This document shows positions 1 to 9,200 of a stretch of 17,941 bases of DNA, one piece after another. The stretch is from Brachionus koreanus (taxonomy: Eukaryota > Rotifera > Eurotatoria > Ploima > Brachionidae): positions 64,567 to 82,507 of the forward strand of contig PJRA01000485.1 in NCBI GenBank assembly GCA_016987375.1. The letters are read 5' to 3'. How positions within the stretch are numbered: the first letter of the stretch is position 1; every line of letters starts with the position of its first letter. The notes under the pieces are model-generated. The model was not told the DNA's origin and did not search any database. It was given only the letters and a program-made list of their open reading frames with translations. Position numbers and translations under genes: made by a program.

Positions 1-289
1 ATTAATTTTATAAAGCAGTATTATTTTTTTAAGAACATTTTAAAATCTACTTAATTCAAAAAAGATATATTTATTTGAAAAATCTATTCAAAAGATACGA
101 GCACTTGAAATTTTTCAAATTTTTTGGTGCTTCTAGTGTTAATATATGATTTTAAATTTTCATAGTATCTCACCCACATTTGCTTTATACACAGCATATC
201 TTATCTCTTAGTTTGATTCAAAGAAACATGTTAAATCATGTGCTAAATTAAATTTTTAGATTTGTACATTCTGATTGGCCTTTCAAACA

Positions 290-545
290 TATCAAGAGTG
301 ATGTCAAGGTCTAGCATAATCATGAAAAAACAAACCTAGCTTTCGGCTGACAAAAGAAGGACATTTTTCTTAAAGTGAAGCATTCATTTGTTCCAATTGT
401 TTAGAATAATGTTATCCTTTTTATCAAAGAATCTTTTTTTCACAATCGGTTAAGCTGATTGGGATAGGTCCAACTATTGATTTGTGTTATCATAATTTCG
501 AAAATAGATCCTATTCTCATCACTGGTAATGACATGTCTGAAAAA
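290..545 (-). mobile_element. mariner-family transposase relic (copy A)
   Basis: Read on the minus strand, this stretch gives broken pieces of a Tc1/mariner DDD/E transposase. Near 510-530 it encodes ITSDENRIYF, matching the mariner 'I-TGDEKW-Y' block that carries the first catalytic Asp. At about 340-405 it encodes KQLEQMNASL, and at about 308-325 FFHDYARP, matching the 'HDNARPH' block of the second catalytic Asp (N changed to Y). These blocks lie in different frames, with in-frame stops and a missing segment between the first and second blocks, so the copy is dead. Repeat R (583-797) adjoins it on the same strand. The family assignment rests on recognised motifs, not on a search. Confidence 0.7.
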
Positions 546-582
546 CCGTTACTAAACTCAAACTGGATTTGTTCTAGTTATT

Positions 583-797
583 TAATTAACTACCACACCG
601 ACTCAAGCCAACTTATTGTCTCAAGTTTGACAATGCAATATTATGATCTAATGTGTTTAGCAAGTCACTTGTATTCAACAATGTTTAGACAGACTCCTAT
701 TATTATTAAAAGTGTCCAATATGAATAAAGTTATTATTTAAAATTATTTTCTTTATTATTTGTGTTATAACCGCGAACCACTAGATCCTAACAGACT
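583..797 (-). repeat. Interspersed repeat family R, copy A
   Basis: The reverse complement of this stretch begins TGTTAGGATCTAGTGGTTCG and closely matches the plus strand from 7665. Shared blocks are that start, an 'ataataactttatt' block, and a 'cttgctaaac..cat..gatcata.tattgca.tgt.aaact' block. Partial copies occur at about 4595-4795 and 14780-14960. The TGTTAG start and the polyadenylation-like ACTTTATT block would suit a retrotransposon LTR, but I see no matching CA end, primer-binding site or coding region, so the class is open. Confidence 0.6.
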
Positions 798-1745
798 TAA
801 ATAAATACATAAAATAAATGTTTATAACAGATTGTTAAATATGGATATATTTCAAATCATAAGTATCAGCTCAGCTTTTGTCAATCAAACTAAATGACCA
901 GATATCGTCAATTGTGATGTGAAAAGATCATTTAATATTTTGTTAAATTCTCTATTCTAGAATTAAATAAAAACAAATAGTTACACTTCCAATTTAGCAT
1001 TCAATTTCTTTTTTTTCTTTTTCTTTTTGAAACATGTTATATGACTTAATAAAAATAAAATTATTTTGCATTTACCCTAAGTGTGTTAACTTTATTGTTA
1101 ATTAAATTTATTGAACTATATGCTGAGTAAATAATTTTGAAAAAACAACGCCCAATAAAAGGGTCATCTAATTTAATTAGATACAATTCTACAGTCAAAT
1201 GAGTTTGTCAATTTTAAAGACGCAATTAATTAAGCACATATTTTCACAGTTTTACAAAAATGAAAAAGAGAGAGAGGGGAGAAAATATGAATTGGAAATT
1301 TATTTAACTTCAAGAGTAGGCAAATAAACGTTTCGGCTTATTTTAAATAATCGGGCCGAATCAATGTCACGTCAAAAAATAAAATAAAAATAAAAACAAG
1401 CCTAAGTATGTTTAATTTGTGCTCAGCTTATTCGAAAGAATGTCAAATAAAAAAATGTCATTCTAGAGATTATTGAATGTATTAGTCATAAATCTAGTCT
1501 AACTCTAAAACACTCAAGCTCAAATGATCCAAATGTAAGCTAATTATATTCATCGTAAATGATATTTGTAATCAAGTGAAATTAAAATTCGATTTTTGTT
1601 TTCTATGCTAAATAAATATTCAAAAATAAAAAAAAAATTGAGACCATATTTATTTAAGAGAACTAATCGCTCTTTTATTTCTATTCAAAGTCAACTAAAT
1701 TGTTTTAAAGTCGATAGAAAATTTTAAATTTGTACTTTATTAGAA
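798..1745. other. Intergenic AT-rich stretch, no gene seen
   Basis: I find no open frame with protein-like composition, no RNA gene and no clear repeat here. The DNA is AT-rich with poly-A/T runs and a short GA-rich tract near 1267-1280. Any promoter of the Ly6-like gene should lie here, but no convincing TATA box stands out. Confidence 0.6.
1729..1743 (+). promoter_or_regulatory. Splice-acceptor-like tract just before the Ly6 start codon
   Basis: A T-rich tract ends in TTATTAG two bases before the ATG at 1746. It looks like the 3' splice sites used elsewhere in the window. It could be the acceptor of an intron in the 5' UTR or a spliced-leader trans-splicing site, or it could be chance in such T-rich DNA. 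Confidence 0.3.
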
Positions 1746-4700
1746 ATGTTGGCCATAGAATTAGTGGCTATATTAGCAGCATTACGCTCGGCCAGTTCTA
1801 GCTTGACCTGCTTCACATGCAGCTCAAGCTCTAACGAGGCCTGCAACCGCAAGGCAATTGACCAACCATGCATGCTTCAGAACGCCGTGTGCATGACCAC
1901 TCATACTTTCATGCCAGACAGCCTGCAGAGTCTTAGTGTGGAAAAAAAATGCGTCTCACAATGCAATGCCAGTCTTATCGGCTGTCATCTATCCAATCAA
2001 TCGCCTTCATTCTTCTACAAGGTAATTATTTTCCTCTCAACACATGTCTAACTAAATTCAACTTAGAATTACATAATAATTGTTAAAGTTTAGCTAAATT
2101 TACAAAGCAGAAGGACTAACGCAGTCCCGCTTTAGTAGACTTTTCATTTTTTGTTATTTCTACCGACATTATCCAGTCTGTTTTCGAGCTGACAGATCTA
2201 GCTTGATTGACAGAACTGTTCAAATTTAATTAATGTACAATTTGTGAGCCTGGAGAATTTTTCTAAAGGTTTCTCAAATCTTTTGGTTTGGTTTGCTTGT
2301 CGTGTCAACATACACGCGTGAATCTCCTTTGCAATCAAATCTTGTTTGGGTTTGTTTGATCTATCTTCGATTGTTTCAAGCTTTAGGACTTTGTGTATTG
2401 ATTTAATTAAGGTTTTGATTGGAAAATATTTAATTATTTTTAACAATTTGTTTTGGATTTTTGTTTTGGAGAAGTGTTTTTATTCTTGATGTTCCAACAC
2501 TTATTAAGATAAAGCAGTAATCAAATAGTGATCTTATCAATCATTTGTATAAATCTTTTTATTATACTAAAAGGTTACTTTTGGAGCCAGTTTTTTTTTC
2601 CAGATGTATTTTTTTTGATTATTTTCTTGTTTTGAAAATAAGTAATAAATCAACTAAGCATTTTTTTTATTAAATTAAAAATAACAATAAAATATTGTAG
2701 CATTAGTTTTTCTAAAATTAATTTACACAATACCACTTATTCTAGTCTAAATATATCCTTTTTTAAATAAGAATTTCATGTAGAATTATTCTAGATGCGG
2801 TCTAACATTTGCTTTATAAAGTTGTATAAATGATTGAGCATACCAAGCATATTGTTGGCTTGTTTGACCCAGCTATCAGAGTCATACAATTTGAGTTTGT
2901 TGCTCATTATTACACTAAAATCGGACTCAGTAGCCCTTAGTCTCAGTTAATTCATTCGACCGAATAAATCATTACTTTTAATTTTAAAAATCAATTTATC
3001 AACTGAATAAAAGATCAACAGTATATTTTGTCAACAATTTTATTTGAAAAAAAAATACAATTAGTAAGCAAAAAAATGTGAAAAAAATAAAAAAAATAAA
3101 ATTTTAATGTTATATTTACATTTTTATATTCCCGGATATGACCTAAGGAGTTTGAAGGAAATTCTGTAATTTTTTTATTTTTTAAACATTCATTAAAATG
3201 AGCTCGCATATCACATTGAGAGTTGACGGATCGACATAACGACACAAATCGATAGTGTACACTATGGCAAAATTTTTTTCATAAAAGGATACTAGAAGTT
3301 TTCGCGACATTTCAAGCAATTTCACACCTATTCTTGAGTATAAAACCTTGATCATCATCAAAAATAAGTCTATTTCCGGGTATAATTCAAGAATCTACTT
3401 GCAATATTTAAAATCTTAATAAATTGATAATTAATACTCTATTGATCTTTATTGATCTTTTGATAATTTAATTGTTGACAAATTAATTTTGTCCAATTCA
3501 TTCGCATTCATTTTATTATTATTAAAAATATAGTTTGGGTTAAAAATCCCGGCAGTTTGGAATGGAACTTAGTCCTTCCTTTCAGCTGACTGTAATAAGT
3601 TCACAAAAAGATTATAATAAATTTTAAAGTTGAAAAATAGTGATATAAAAATAGATGCTAATTAAAATAAAAAAAGAGTTTCAATAGTTTTTTTCTATGA
3701 TAAAAAAGCCAATTTTTTAGTCATTTAAAAATTAAAATTGAAATGTTAATTTTTTTCTTTTTTTTTAATTTTACTTAATTATTATTTATTTTTTTCTTTT
3801 CTATGTGTTTTTTTTTTTTGCGATATCGAAAAATGTGCTGAATTTTTTTTGTAATAATAATGTAATATATCTGGTATATCGTCGTTGAGGTCACTATTGA
3901 TTTGTTTATGATTATTCATTGGCATTTAGCATTAAGATTTATTGCCTAGCAATTTTCTTGCTTTAATACAGCGTTCTTTAATTTCTTCTATCATTGAACT
4001 AAAGGCTAAATTACTATCAAATAGTTGTTATTATTTATTTATTAAAGCCTTATAGGTGTAATAGTAAATTTTGAGATTGCGTTAATTTATAGATTTACGT
4101 GTACATGCGTAAAATTGTAAAAATATATAAAATATTATTAATTCTCCAATTTTACTAGTAAATTTGTAAATTTACTTACGTTACCAGAATTTTATAGAAT
4201 ATAAAATTAATCTCATAATTTACTAGAAAAATTATGCGTTAATTTATAAAATAGAAAATCAAAAATGAAAATAAATTAAGATTTTCGTGTTTTACAATTT
4301 TCCGATAACATAGACAAAGCTTAAAAAAAAAAGTTAGGTTCAATTATCTTTGTGTATCAGTTGAAAAGTTGATGACTGATTCAGGATAGCATATATGTTT
4401 ACCAAATCTAGAATTTAATTGGATAGTTTCAATTAAATTAAAATACTTTCTTCGATACAATCCCTAGTACACTAAACTGTTCGCAGAATAATGTAAACTT
4501 CTATAAGCCTGACAAAAACAAACTACACAACGTTCACTGTTACAGCAAAGCGAATAAATTTACCAAGTTAAGTACAAGTTATCAAAAATTCAACTTTATT
4601 AAGAATATTGTAATGCAAGCAATGAATAATGAATAATTTAATTTATGGGTTTTCCAGAAATAATTTTTTTAATAAAAAATATCATGTATTCGTTAGACGC

Positions 4701-6139
4701 ATGAAATCATGAGATTGCTTTGTGAAACTATAGAAATTAATTTTTTAATTTTAGTGATATGTTATTGCTGTAGTTAATTAGGAAAAAACTAAATATTAAT
4801 GCAATTGATATTGGAGTTGAACTAAACAATTAAATATATAGTATTTTATTCGCATTTAAATCTTTAAAGATTTAGGAATCCTTATTAGGAATAATCTGAA
4901 ATTTGAAGATCACTGTAAAGCAATAAAATGCTTGGTATATTGAAGAAAACTTTTAAAATGCGTGAAACTGATATGAAAAAGACTTAATACTTGTTAAATT
5001 AGACCAAACCTTGAAATATGCTCTGTCTATATGCTCACTAATTAGAAATTTAAACCAGACTTGTTTTTAAGCCAAGTCAAGTCAAAGACTTAAATTTTTT
5101 TTTTAAGTCATAACTTTGACTTAAATTTTTGTGACTTATACTTAAAACTGTGACTTAAAAACAAGTCTGATTTAAACTATGAAGAAAGGTGTATGAATTT
5201 GGGTTTAATTAGCCTTAGAATCGAGGAATATAAAGAACTACATAAAATAGATAATATAAACTGGTTTAGGACGTCATAAAGAAACAGACGTCAAAAATGA
5301 ATCTAATTCGTAAAATTAAAAAAGCTTTAAATGTAGTTCATCCCTAAGAATCAATTTAACCCTCTATAAAACTCTAATCCGCTCGTTGTTTGACTATTGT
5401 TTCATTATTTTAAATTCGGCAACAGAAAAAATATAGCTTAAACTACAAAAAATGCGAAACAAGATTCTGAGAATTATGAAATTTTTTCCTCTTAAAACAA
5501 GCATTGATAGTATGCATAGAGTGCTTAAAATTGATAAAATAGAAGACAGATCAAACCAACTATTCATAGATAAATCCACGATTACCTCTCTAAAAGACCT
5601 AATGAATCACAACAAAAATTCAGAACAATTTTTGATAAGCTACAATGATAAATTACAAAAAAAAACAGGCTGGCTGAAAAGGCACTACGCCATTCGGAAC
5701 TGCCAAGAGGAACTGTTACCTCTAAATTATATTTTAATTAAATAAATAAATAAATAATTCATTCATTCATTCATTCATTCAAAAACTCTATTGATATAAA
5801 TAATGTTCTAGCTGCTTTAGCTAATATCAATTAGCAAGTCAAAAATTCTCTCCAGTCATGCTTTTTAAAATTGGGAAATTTTTTGCTTTAAAAAAAAGCT
5901 TGATTGTTATTATATCTTAAGTTTTTTCTTATCTAGAATTTAAAACAAAATTGTTCTATTTTTTTTTTAAGATTTGTACATATTGTTGTGATAAGAACTA
6001 CTGCAATTTGAATGCAACTCTAGATTCAAACGAGTCAATGGCCCACTCAAGATCTCTGCTAAGCTCTTCTGCGTCGTACAATCAACCAACTAATTATTTT
6101 CTTTTCACCTTACCATTCATATTTTCAACATACTTCTAG
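1746..6139 (+). CDS. Ly6/uPAR (three-finger) domain protein, probably GPI-anchored
   Basis: The gene has two exons: 1746-2021 (92 codons, phase 0, donor AAG|GTAATT) and 5972-6139 (acceptor TTTTTTTTAAG), giving 147 residues. Residues 1-18 or so form a hydrophobic signal peptide. The mature part starts SLTCFTC and has 12 cysteines, closing with CCDKNYCN, the typical 'CC..d.CN' end of Ly6/uPAR domains. A Ser-rich linker and a hydrophobic C-terminus (about residues 131-147) fit a GPI-attachment signal. Ly6 proteins are small disulphide-bonded surface or secreted proteins with many roles, and nothing here identifies the ligand. The exons are clearly richer in G+C than the 3,950-nt intron, which is full of retrotransposon relics. 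The start is supported by the signal peptide, and the splice by frame continuity and completion of the Cys pattern. The family call is confident; the specific function is unknown. Confidence 0.85.
2198..2570 (-). mobile_element. Non-LTR retrotransposon relic, 3' end of reverse transcriptase ORF
   Basis: The minus strand encodes LIRSLFDYCFILIS (about 2515-2560) and, after a frameshift, MLKIIKYFPIKT...LKLETIEDRS (from 2446 down). These match, almost word for word, the plus-strand relic at 5285-5745 (LIRSLFDYCFIIL; ILRIMKFFPLKT; LKIDKIEDRS). This arrangement is the region after the polymerase core in jockey/CR1-like elements. The tail after EDRS diverges from the other copy. It is a dead fragment lying antisense in the Ly6 intron. 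Confidence 0.7.
2800..2955 (-). mobile_element. Non-LTR reverse transcriptase thumb-region fragment
   Basis: The minus strand reads SDFSVIMSNKLKLYDSDSWV followed by KQANNMLGML. This resembles the 'DLGV.i...LKF..H...KAN.MLG.I' segment of CR1/L2-like reverse transcriptases. It lies about 240 bp upstream, in sense, of the relic at 2198-2570 and may belong to it or to a separate insertion. It is a fragment only. Confidence 0.5.
2960..4590. other. Ly6 intron interior, nothing recognised
   Basis: This is AT-rich intronic DNA with long T and A runs (for example near 3750-3850). Around 4080-4260 short words such as 'gcgttaattta', 'taaatttac' and 'tactag' recur and may be remains of a small element. 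A weak minus-strand open frame at 3015-3245 ends in low-complexity residues and matches nothing I know. Confidence 0.5.
4595..4795 (+). repeat. Repeat family R, degraded partial copy
   Basis: It contains 'caactttatta' and then 'gttagacgcatgaaatcatg' followed by 'agattgctttgtgaaactatag'. These align to the plus-strand R copy at 7920-7945 ('gctaaacgcatgagatcata', 'gtattgcactgtgaaactatag'). The GGATCTGGTGG start block is not visible, so this is a decayed or truncated copy. Confidence 0.45.
4855..5280 (+). mobile_element. Non-LTR retrotransposon relic (CR1/L2-like RT C-terminal part), interrupted
   Basis: Translated pieces include SLKDLGILIRNNLKFEDHCK (about 4857-4920), CLIRPNLEICS (about 4990-5030) and YEERCMNLGLISL (about 5177-5220). 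In order they match the 'DLGV....LKF..H', 'LVRP.LEYCS' and 'YEER...LGL.SLE.RR..GDL' blocks near the C-terminus of non-LTR reverse transcriptases. Frameshifts separate the pieces, and a palindromic insert (5048-5177) sits between the last two. This appears to be a different family from the relic that follows. Confidence 0.6.
5048..5177. mobile_element. Small palindromic (MITE-like) insertion rich in AAGTC
   Basis: The ends are inverted: 5056-5070 reads CAGACTTGTTTTTAA and 5154-5169 reads as its complement (TTAAAAACAAGTCTG), with the similarity extending a few bases outward (TTTAAA). The interior repeats 'aagtc/gactt'. Positions 5105-5156 closely match 8777-8829, so this is a dispersed family. 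It interrupts an older reverse-transcriptase relic, which gives a relative age. I could not settle target-site duplications. Confidence 0.55.
5285..5745 (+). mobile_element. Non-LTR retrotransposon relic, 3' end of reverse transcriptase ORF
   Basis: The reading starts near KIKKALNVVHP, then TLIRSLFDYCFIILNSATEK (about 5366-5430), then an open stretch from 5452 (MRNKILRIMKFFPLKT, later KIDKIEDRSN) to a stop at 5743-5745. The 'IRS.FDYC' and 'LQK.QNK.LRII' blocks are typical of jockey/CR1-like RT C-termini. The last 97 codons are intact and end ELLPLNYILIK, directly before a simple-repeat tail. It lies in the sense direction of the Ly6 intron. A second copy lies inverted at 2198-2570. Confidence 0.7.
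5737..5780 (+). repeat. (AAAT)n-(ATTC)n tail of the non-LTR relic
   Basis: The ORF end runs straight into several AAAT units and then about six ATTC units. Short tandem 3' tails are usual for CR1/L2/jockey-type elements, so this probably marks the true 3' terminus of the insertion. Confidence 0.65.
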
Positions 6140-6223
6140 TCACTAATATTTTCAAACAAATATATTTTTTATAGGCCTTTTTTGTATTTTAACACACAAC
6201 TATACATATATATTTTATTTATA

Positions 6224-6229
6224 AATAAA
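6224..6229 (+). terminator. AATAAA polyadenylation signal of the Ly6-like gene
   Basis: A canonical AATAAA lies 85 nt after the Ly6 stop codon and 58 nt before the CP1 start codon, followed by an A-rich tract. The 3' end of one transcript and the 5' end of the next must therefore be very close. Confidence 0.6.
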
Positions 6230-6287
6230 AGATAAAAAAAAAAAGAAAAAATTTTATTTAAAAATTAAATTTTTAAAACACTTAAAA

Positions 6288-9200
6288 ATGTTTTTTAGGC
6301 TAAATTGTTTGATAGGCTTAATTCTAAGTCAAACAGACTTTACTTATGGATACAACCAGTAAGTAAAATTTGTTCTAAATAATAAAAAAAAATTACTAAT
6401 TAGCCCATTGATTTGTAAATTTGATGATCTCACATGATTCACTTGGGGAGTACGAATCCATACTAAGCAAGCATAATCAGGTACTTGATACTTAAGACAA
6501 AAATTCAAGCTTAAGAATTTTTCAGTCGATTGAAGTTTTGGCACCGGGCAAATGGCTGATAAAAAAAGAAAAAAATTCCATTATTCAATCGCTGGCCCAT
6601 TCTTCAATCAAGCACAGATTATACCACACCAGAAGCAAAAGGTTCAGAGCATTTGACCAGCCTAGTCGGACCACTATTCGATCCGAGAACATAACAGACA
6701 TGTACTACAGCTTGGACCAGGTTCACATTTAAGCTTTGTTTGCTTTTACAAATTGAAATTTTATTTCTTTATCAAGATTTATGAATGGATACATTTTGTT
6801 AAGGATAACTACTCCGACATTGTTGAATTGATAGAAATTGGCAAATCAATTCAAAATAGAAGTCTTCTAGTTCTAAAGGTAGATGATTGAATAGAAAAAA
6901 AGAATTTGGTTTATTTCGAAAATTTTTATTTTCTTAAGATTGGCTATAAAAAATATGAGAATAAGAAACTGTTTTGGTTTGATGCTGGTATTCATGCCCG
7001 TGAATGGACAACAATCAGTGCAGCAATGTTCACCATAGACAAAGTGTGCATGAATTTTTTTCCCTATTAGTTTTCATTTTATTAATTATTGTAGACATGT
7101 CATGTGACTAAACCACATGACTTAGTTGCATTGATATTGCAACTTAGAAAGTTAAGCCAAATAATTATATAAAATAATCTTTATTTATTGTATTAAAACC
7201 ATTTTGGCCATTTATTAGCGCATAGTTCCATTCCTCTCTTGTAGTATTCACAGCTTTTGGAGCCAAAAAACTCATAATAATCTTCTTCAACTTTGTCTTG
7301 GTTAGTTAAATGTCGTCTTCTAGCAATTTGACATTTTCTTCTCTCTAGCGTTATCTTGAAGAAACAACCCTGACAATAGAAGGATATTTTTCTTGAAGTG
7401 AAGCATTAATTCATTCTAATTGTTCGGAATAATGTCTTATATTTATAGTTCAATCATCTGAAACCAGCTCAAAGAGTTTTAAACCTTGGAAATTCCACTA
7501 TAGACCCACAGCATCATCTTATTATCAAAACATCTTATTTTCATGGCTGGCTCTTCATAGACTGAAATTAAGTTTTAGAATCAGAAAGATGCTAAAATTT
7601 AAAATAATCAGTCGTTTAAAAAACGCATCATATAAACAACTATTAGCTAGTCTTATTCCGGACCTGTTAGGATCTGGTGGTTCGCGGTTAAAACACAAAA
7701 TAATAATTAAGAAATAAATTAAATAATAACTTTATTAATAAGTGGCCGCTTCTGGCCTAAACAAATAATAGAGAAAATAACAAAAAGAAAATTATAACAA
7801 GCAATAATAAGTGCTAAATTATATCTTCTTTATATCTTCAAAAATAGAGAGAGAGAGTTCTGTGTCTAATACTTTACACAGTGTTAAATATTAGTAACTT
7901 GCTAAACGCATGAGATCATAGTATTGCACTGTGAAACTATAGACATATGAGTTGGCTAGAGTCGATGTTGTAGTTATTGAGAGAACCATAACAATAGCAT
8001 AAAAGCGTGTAATTAAGGTCTGAAAAAATTTGACCTATTCTGAAACAGCAATGTCACTGCCAAATTGTAAAATATGTCATTTTAAAAAATAAAATTGGCA
8101 AACTGTAAAAAAACAAATTCAAATTTTAGTCACAATTCTTACATTGAAGCATTTTTGCATGACATCTTGAGCTACATTTTAACTCTGCTTTACGACAGGA
8201 ACATTTCAGCGTTGCATACTCTCCAGTACAGCGTTTTAAAAAGCTTCGTCTCCTTTCTATCCTTTGGTATGAACTCTTGATTGAATTCAGTAACTAAAAT
8301 AGTTTTCTCGATATTTTTCTCGATACAATTGCATGCTATAAAAGTATCAAGAACTCCTGTCCTACAACCTAATTTAAAAAGCTCGTTTCTTACCTCTAAA
8401 ATTGTACATAAAATATTTTGAGCATCGGTCATAGCACGATCAACTTCATCAGTTCTAAACAAATCTAAATCTCCCTCTTTGAATGAGTCTTATCACTCTA
8501 AGCACCTGCGAATCTGACAATTGTTGTTAACAAGTATCTAATTACAGATCCTGTTAAATTCTTTAACATAGCCTTTCAAATAAGTGAGAGCCTATTCTCT
8601 TTTCATTTAATAAATCCATATTTGATACCAATAAATGAGTTGTTTCTAAAATTTTGGCTGTTAATTTAGATTTAGAAAAAATCCTTTCAATAGGTCCTGA
8701 TCAAGCAGGTATTGATAAGAAATTTTTTGTAAGTGTCGATAAATAGATATTTTTAAAAATAAAATTTATTTGAATCAAGTCATAACATTGACTTAATTTT
8801 TTGTGACTTAGACTAAAAACTGTGACTTTACAGAACAATCCTAAAAAGTGTTTTGTATTTAATATAGATATTGCATGAACAAGCCAACAAATATTCGCTG
8901 ATGCACAAATTTCTTAAATTGTACGACATATACGTTATGGTAGTTGTAAACCCAGATGGCTATCACTATAGTCAAACAGTAAAAAAATAAATTTTAAAAA
9001 TAAGATTTTTTAGTTTTTTTTTTTTTTGAGAGTGACATATTATGGCGAAAAAACATGAGAAATTTTAGTAAGCATTCATTAAGAGGTATGCTATGCCAAT
9101 TTTCAAAAATTTTCTTTTCAAATAGTAATTTTTGTCATAATAGAATGCTTTGGAGTTGATTTAAACCGAAATTTTGATTATCACTGGATGAGTAAGCTAA

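Noticed and set aside
477..728. 83-residue plus-strand open frame
   Set aside because: It lies opposite the mariner relic and repeat R on the minus strand; the peptide has no protein-like features and shadows those repeats.
1746..2021. Three-finger toxin interpretation of the Ly6-like protein
   Set aside because: The C-terminal hydrophobic tail indicates a GPI-anchored Ly6 protein; the shared fold alone does not indicate a toxin.
3015..3245. 76-residue minus-strand frame
   Set aside because: The C-terminal half is Phe/Asn low complexity and the N-terminal half matches nothing; not enough to call a gene.
5951..5971. ATG-like start giving MFYFFFK before the second Ly6 exon
   Set aside because: This is the polypyrimidine tract of the intron; exon 2 starts at 5972 after the AG.
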